Made by a program: the position numbers and the translations under genes. The notes beneath the pieces were generated by a model. The model saw only the letters and a list, made by a program, of their open reading frames with translations. It was not told where the DNA came from and ran no database searches. From Desulfobacterales bacterium (GTDB taxonomy: Bacteria > Desulfobacterota > Desulfobacteria > Desulfobacterales > JAFDCJ01): 7,316 nucleotides of DNA. Positions 4,900 to 7,316 of the stretch are shown piece by piece. Position 1 is the stretch's first letter, and each line of letters begins with the position of its first letter. The stretch is from the NCBI GenBank assembly GCA_020345785.1, contig CP070771.1:1156785-1164100 (forward strand), read 5' to 3'.

Positions 4900-6735
4900 A
4901 TGAGTAATGATCAGCACCCGTTTGAAAGAATCGCGCTGACTTTGTCGGGCGGCGGGACGCGGGCCGTTGGATTTCATCTCGGCACCCTGTCTTATCTGGA
5001 CCGCGTCGGCCTGCTTGAAAAGGTGCGGATGTTATCCACAGTGTCGGGCGGCAGTGCCGTCGGAATGGGGTATGCCGTCTATAAAAAGATCAGCAAAGAA
5101 GAAAAACCGCTAATGACTCTGTACCGCGAGATGCAAAAGGTCGTCCCCAAATCCCCCGCGGAATTGGTCGGGCTGCTTCAAAAAGCTTCAGCCAAAAACC
5201 CGGCGGCGCCCTCCGGTCGCCGGACGCTGATTGCCAATATGGCTGAACTGTACGAGATGATCTTCGATTTTTGCAAGGATAAGCGCTTTGAGCTTCTCTG
5301 GGAAGAAGGACGCCTTCACCTGGAGGAAATCATCTTCAATGCAACCGAATTTATGACCGGCCTTGCCTTCCGGTTTCACAAAAGCATTGACAACGGTTTC
5401 AGCGGAAGTGAAAGCGTTAAGTTGTCATCGTCGCATGCCCGCGGCGCCCGTCTGGCGGATATTCTGGCTGCATCAACCTGTATTCCGGTCGGATTCGAAC
5501 CGATCGAGTTCCCAGATGATTTTCGCTGGCCGGATGACAAAATAACGGTGCCGAATGAAGAAACGCGGCGGACCTGCAACGAAATCCGCCGGGAGTTGCC
5601 TCGGGATCAGAACCGGCCCGGCCGGCAGAAACAATCGATCACCTTAATGGACGGCGGCGTTTATGATAATCAGGGTGTTTTCAGTATTCTCAATATCCTG
5701 GGGCTCACCTACGACAGCCGCCGTGATCGGCTCAAAAGCCCCTATGTTTACAATCCCAGCGACCCCAATATGTCCGGGATGATCGATGGCGGACATGACC
5801 AGGAGCCGCCCGATAATCGTGCTGCCAACATCGACTTGTTTATTGTATCGGATACACCGCTGCGGGATTTTCCTATTTACGAGATTGCCGACAAACCCGG
5901 CCGGGCCGGTTTTCTGGACCTTGAAAAACTCAAATGGATCGTCAGCATCACGTTGTTTCTGCTCACCGGTTCAACACTGTTCATGGGATACGCTTACTTC
6001 TCACATTTGTTGTCCGACCCCGCGCGCCTTGGAAGCTGGCCGAACTATATCTGGGATTTCTTTATTTACATTATACCGCTGATCATGCTGATGGTGTGTG
6101 TATGGGGGGCCTATTTCCTGTCACGGCGCTTAAAAAACTACCTGGGAAATTTGCCCGCATTTACCAACAACCCGGATTTGCCGCCCAAGCTTTGGAACTA
6201 TTTCAAAAAACGCAAATTTTCAGATCTTGGCTATATGATTCAAGCCCGGGTAAGTTCAGCCTTTGCCATGAGCAGCGACGTTTTCATGAATCGCATCCGT
6301 TATCTGGGACTTGCCCGGATTTTGAATTTAACGCCCCTGCGGGGCAAAGTCATTATCAATGTGATTGATACCTTGACACGCGACAAAAAAGCATCGGAAT
6401 CCTCGGCCAAGGGCACCCACAAACAGGGCGCGAATGGGTTGAATTTGCTTGAAGACGCCCAGACGCTTTGCGACGACACGGTTCCCAAGGCTGCCAAGGT
6501 GGGAACCCAGTTTTGGTTGGCGACGGAAGACCTGTATGATCTTCTGGCCTGCGGACAGGCCACCATATGCTACAATCTCTTAAAACACATGCAGGCTATG
6601 CGTCTAAGAGACAGCGCCTGGAGCGATGACAGCTCCTTTAATGCACTCTGGGATCGACTTGAAAATGACTGGCGCCGTCTGAAAGCCGAACCCTATGCCT
6701 TGGTAAAGGATCCCTACGTGAAGTTGGATTCCTAA
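4900..6735 (+). CDS. Patatin-like phospholipase with a two-helix membrane insertion
   Basis: This 611-residue protein is a probable lipid acyl hydrolase of the patatin family, which uses a Ser-Asp dyad. The oxyanion loop is Gly17-Gly18-Gly19-Thr-Arg21. The nucleophile elbow reads STVSGGSAVG, placing the catalytic serine at Ser52 by alignment to GxSxG; the last Gly is shifted by one, as in some large bacterial patatins, and Ser49 is a less likely alternative. A conserved block AASTCIPVGFEPIEF lies at about 190-204. The catalytic Asp251 sits in DGGVYDNQG. After this domain come two hydrophobic helices (about 346-368 and 388-409) joined by a short loop, then a 200-residue C-terminal region including an FWLATEDLYDLLACGQ segment (about 541-556). 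No signal peptide is present. Catalytic and C-terminal regions therefore probably both face the cytoplasm, anchored by the hairpin. RBS AAGGGAG fixes the start. Substrate unknown. Confidence 0.93.
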   Translation: MSNDQHPFERIALTLSGGGTRAVGFHLGTLSYLDRVGLLEKVRMLSTVSGGSAVGMGYAVYKKISKEEKPLMTLYREMQKVVPKSPAELVGLLQKASAKNPAAPSGRRTLIANMAELYEMIFDFCKDKRFELLWEEGRLHLEEIIFNATEFMTGLAFRFHKSIDNGFSGSESVKLSSSHARGARLADILAASTCIPVGFEPIEFPDDFRWPDDKITVPNEETRRTCNEIRRELPRDQNRPGRQKQSITLMDGGVYDNQGVFSILNILGLTYDSRRDRLKSPYVYNPSDPNMSGMIDGGHDQEPPDNRAANIDLFIVSDTPLRDFPIYEIADKPGRAGFLDLEKLKWIVSITLFLLTGSTLFMGYAYFSHLLSDPARLGSWPNYIWDFFIYIIPLIMLMVCVWGAYFLSRRLKNYLGNLPAFTNNPDLPPKLWNYFKKRKFSDLGYMIQARVSSAFAMSSDVFMNRIRYLGLARILNLTPLRGKVIINVIDTLTRDKKASESSAKGTHKQGANGLNLLEDAQTLCDDTVPKAAKVGTQFWLATEDLYDLLACGQATICYNLLKHMQAMRLRDSAWSDDSSFNALWDRLENDWRRLKAEPYALVKDPYVKLDS

Positions 6736-6853
6736 GGCGGCCAGTTTGATCGAAAAAAGAAACTAAAGAACATCGAACATCGAACGTCCAACGTCCAACA
6801 TCGAATGCGGAATTCTGTCAATTTAAAAAATACTGAATAACCCGAGGCGCACA

Positions 6854-6877
6854 CGCCGCGTAAGCGCGGGCGCGGCG
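6854..6877. repeat. GC-rich hairpin in the repeat core
   Basis: CGCCGCG (6854-6860) pairs perfectly with CGCGGCG (6871-6877) around a 10-nt loop that is itself GC-rich. It lies inside the larger inverted-repeat element. Confidence 0.5.
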
Positions 6878-6929
6878 GGAACGCCTGGTCTGTGGGATAG
6901 AATCGACCAATCAGAATCCGACGCGGCTG

Positions 6930-6964
6930 CCTTCGACAAGCTCAGGCCCCGAGCACGTCGAGGG
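6930..6964. repeat. TTCGACAAGCTCAGG-type hairpin element
   Basis: CCTTCGAC (6930-6937) pairs with GTCGAGGG (6957-6964) with one wobble, and inside it GCTC (6940-6943) pairs with GAGC (6951-6954) around AGGCCCC, with small AA/AC internal bulges. The TTCGACAAGCTCAGG word is a familiar dispersed intergenic repeat in many bacterial genomes. Here it is embedded in the core of another inverted repeat. Confidence 0.6.
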
Positions 6965-7119
6965 GAGCGCGTTGCAGGTTTCGATTCACTTTTTTAAATT
7001 TAGATAGCGCGCAGCGTGATCCACATTGGACGTTCGATGTTCGACGTTCGATCTTTTCGCTGTTCCAACTTTGGGAACTATCATAAGAGGCTTCAGGTGT
7101 AAGATCAGCCTCTGGGCGT

Positions 7120-7185
7120 GACCGGTTTTCATGTTTTCGTGATTCGCCATTATTTTTAAGTTTATTTTTCATGAATAACCCGGTC
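7120..7185. repeat. Imperfect inverted repeat with AT-rich loop
   Basis: Arms 7120-7133 (GACCGGTTTTCATG) and 7170-7185 (CATGAATAACCCGGTC) can form 14 base pairs with two single-base bulges around a 36-nt AT-rich loop. No gene ends next to it, so it is unlikely to be a simple terminator. Confidence 0.4.
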
Positions 7186-7242
7186 GCGGTGCGTTTGAGT
7201 CAGATGCTGACACTTCGTATGAAACTTCACCTAAACGGAACA

Positions 7243-7258
7243 GTCCGCCGCGGCGGAC
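7243..7258. repeat. Perfect 16-bp GC palindrome
   Basis: GTCCGCCGCGGCGGAC is its own reverse complement and contains a CCGCGG centre. It sits directly before the ATCGAATATCGAA repeats (from about 7261) in otherwise AT-rich spacer. It may be a dispersed repeat unit or a protein-binding site. Confidence 0.6.
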
Positions 7259-7260
7259 AG

Positions 7261-7295
7261 AATATCGAATATCGAACCGCAGAATGTCGAAGGGT
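7261..7295. repeat. ATATCGAA / ATGTCGAA short repeats
   Basis: The words AATATCGA, ATATCGAAC and AATGTCGAA follow each other closely and resemble the ATCGAAC units in the arms of the inverted-repeat element at 6768-7049. This suggests a second, partly preserved copy of the same repeat family that may continue beyond the window. Confidence 0.4.
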
Positions 7296-7316
7296 GGTTT
7301 CGCTGTGCTCAGTCTT

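Larger units (their letters stand above)
6768..7049. repeat. Inverted-repeat element with a GC-rich hairpin core
   Basis: The outer arms at 6768-6791 and 7026-7049 are complementary over 24 bp with one mismatch; the perfect 18-bp core is CGAACATCGAACGTCCAA (6774-6791) against 7026-7043. A second nested pair, AATTTAAAAAA (6820-6830) and TTTTTTAAATT (6990-7000), is perfect over 11 bp. The interior is much more GC-rich than the arms and holds two hairpins. The left arm is itself a short tandem of ATCGAAC/GTCCAAC units. At about 282 bp with no open frame of its own, it resembles a non-autonomous mobile or palindromic intergenic element. Confidence 0.65.
6736..7316. other. 581-bp gene-free, repeat-filled spacer
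   Basis: No convincing gene is seen after the patatin stop codon. The stretch is built of repeats and hairpins: a large inverted-repeat element (6768-7049), an AGAGGCT/AGCCTCT hairpin with a 14-nt loop (7086-7113), an imperfect inverted repeat (7120-7185), a 16-bp palindrome (7243-7258), and ATCGAA-type repeats up to the window edge. The 76-codon open frame on the minus strand (7172 to 6942) reads straight through the repeat element and has no family resemblance. Confidence 0.65.

Noticed and set aside
5934..6368. 144-codon open frame inside the patatin gene, plus strand
   Set aside because: It is a frame shadow of the patatin C-terminal half, whose own frame encodes clear membrane helices and continues uninterrupted.
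7086..7113. AGAGGCT/AGCCTCT hairpin as a terminator for the patatin gene
   Set aside because: It lies 350 bases after the stop codon and no T tract follows on either strand.
6942..7172. 76-codon open frame on the minus strand in the right-hand spacer
   Set aside because: It runs through the inverted-repeat arm and hairpin, and its predicted protein is hydrophilic with no motif.

Overview
The window looks like chromosome from an anaerobic deltaproteobacterium (Desulfobacterota, probably a sulfate reducer of the Desulfobacterales type). That assignment is inferred from a rubrerythrin, a PilZ protein of the kind common in that group, an Slp-type lipoprotein, a mixed-GC coding style, and intergenic spacers full of short repeats. 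No phage, plasmid, transposase, rRNA, tRNA or CRISPR locus is visible.

Layout from left to right. Positions 1-532 are a long AT-rich leader without a gene; it holds short inverted repeats and candidate promoters. Positions 533-1027 (+) encode rubrerythrin, followed by a hairpin and then directly by a perfect 16-bp inverted repeat. Positions 1229-1444 (+) encode a 71-residue zinc-ribbon-like protein whose stop codon lies at the edge of a 9-bp tandem repeat. Two genes then run on the minus strand as an apparent operon. The first is a membrane-anchored protein with a TPM domain and C-terminal TPR repeats (2172-3848). The second, 6 nt downstream, is an Slp-family lipoprotein with an extreme Tyr/Pro/Trp tail (1635-2165). 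A good sigma70-type promoter at 3903-3932 drives this pair and fixes the start of the first gene. Divergent from it is a PilZ-domain protein (4127-4552, +). After a 347-bp spacer comes a 611-residue patatin-like phospholipase with a two-helix membrane hairpin inserted after its catalytic domain (4900-6735, +). The last 581 bp carry no gene but hold an inverted-repeat element with GC-rich hairpins in its core, further hairpins, and ATCGAA-type repeats.

How the genes fit together. Rubrerythrin is a cytoplasmic peroxide-detoxifying enzyme. The TPM-TPR/Slp pair probably acts in the envelope, PilZ would respond to cyclic di-GMP, and the patatin would act on lipids at the inner membrane. A shared envelope and stress theme is possible, but apart from the TPM-TPR/Slp operon nothing in the sequence links the genes functionally.

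I see no clearly new multi-gene system. The points most worth checking are the TPM-TPR plus Slp operon, the membrane-hairpin patatin, the small zinc-ribbon protein, and the dense, varied repeats in the spacers.
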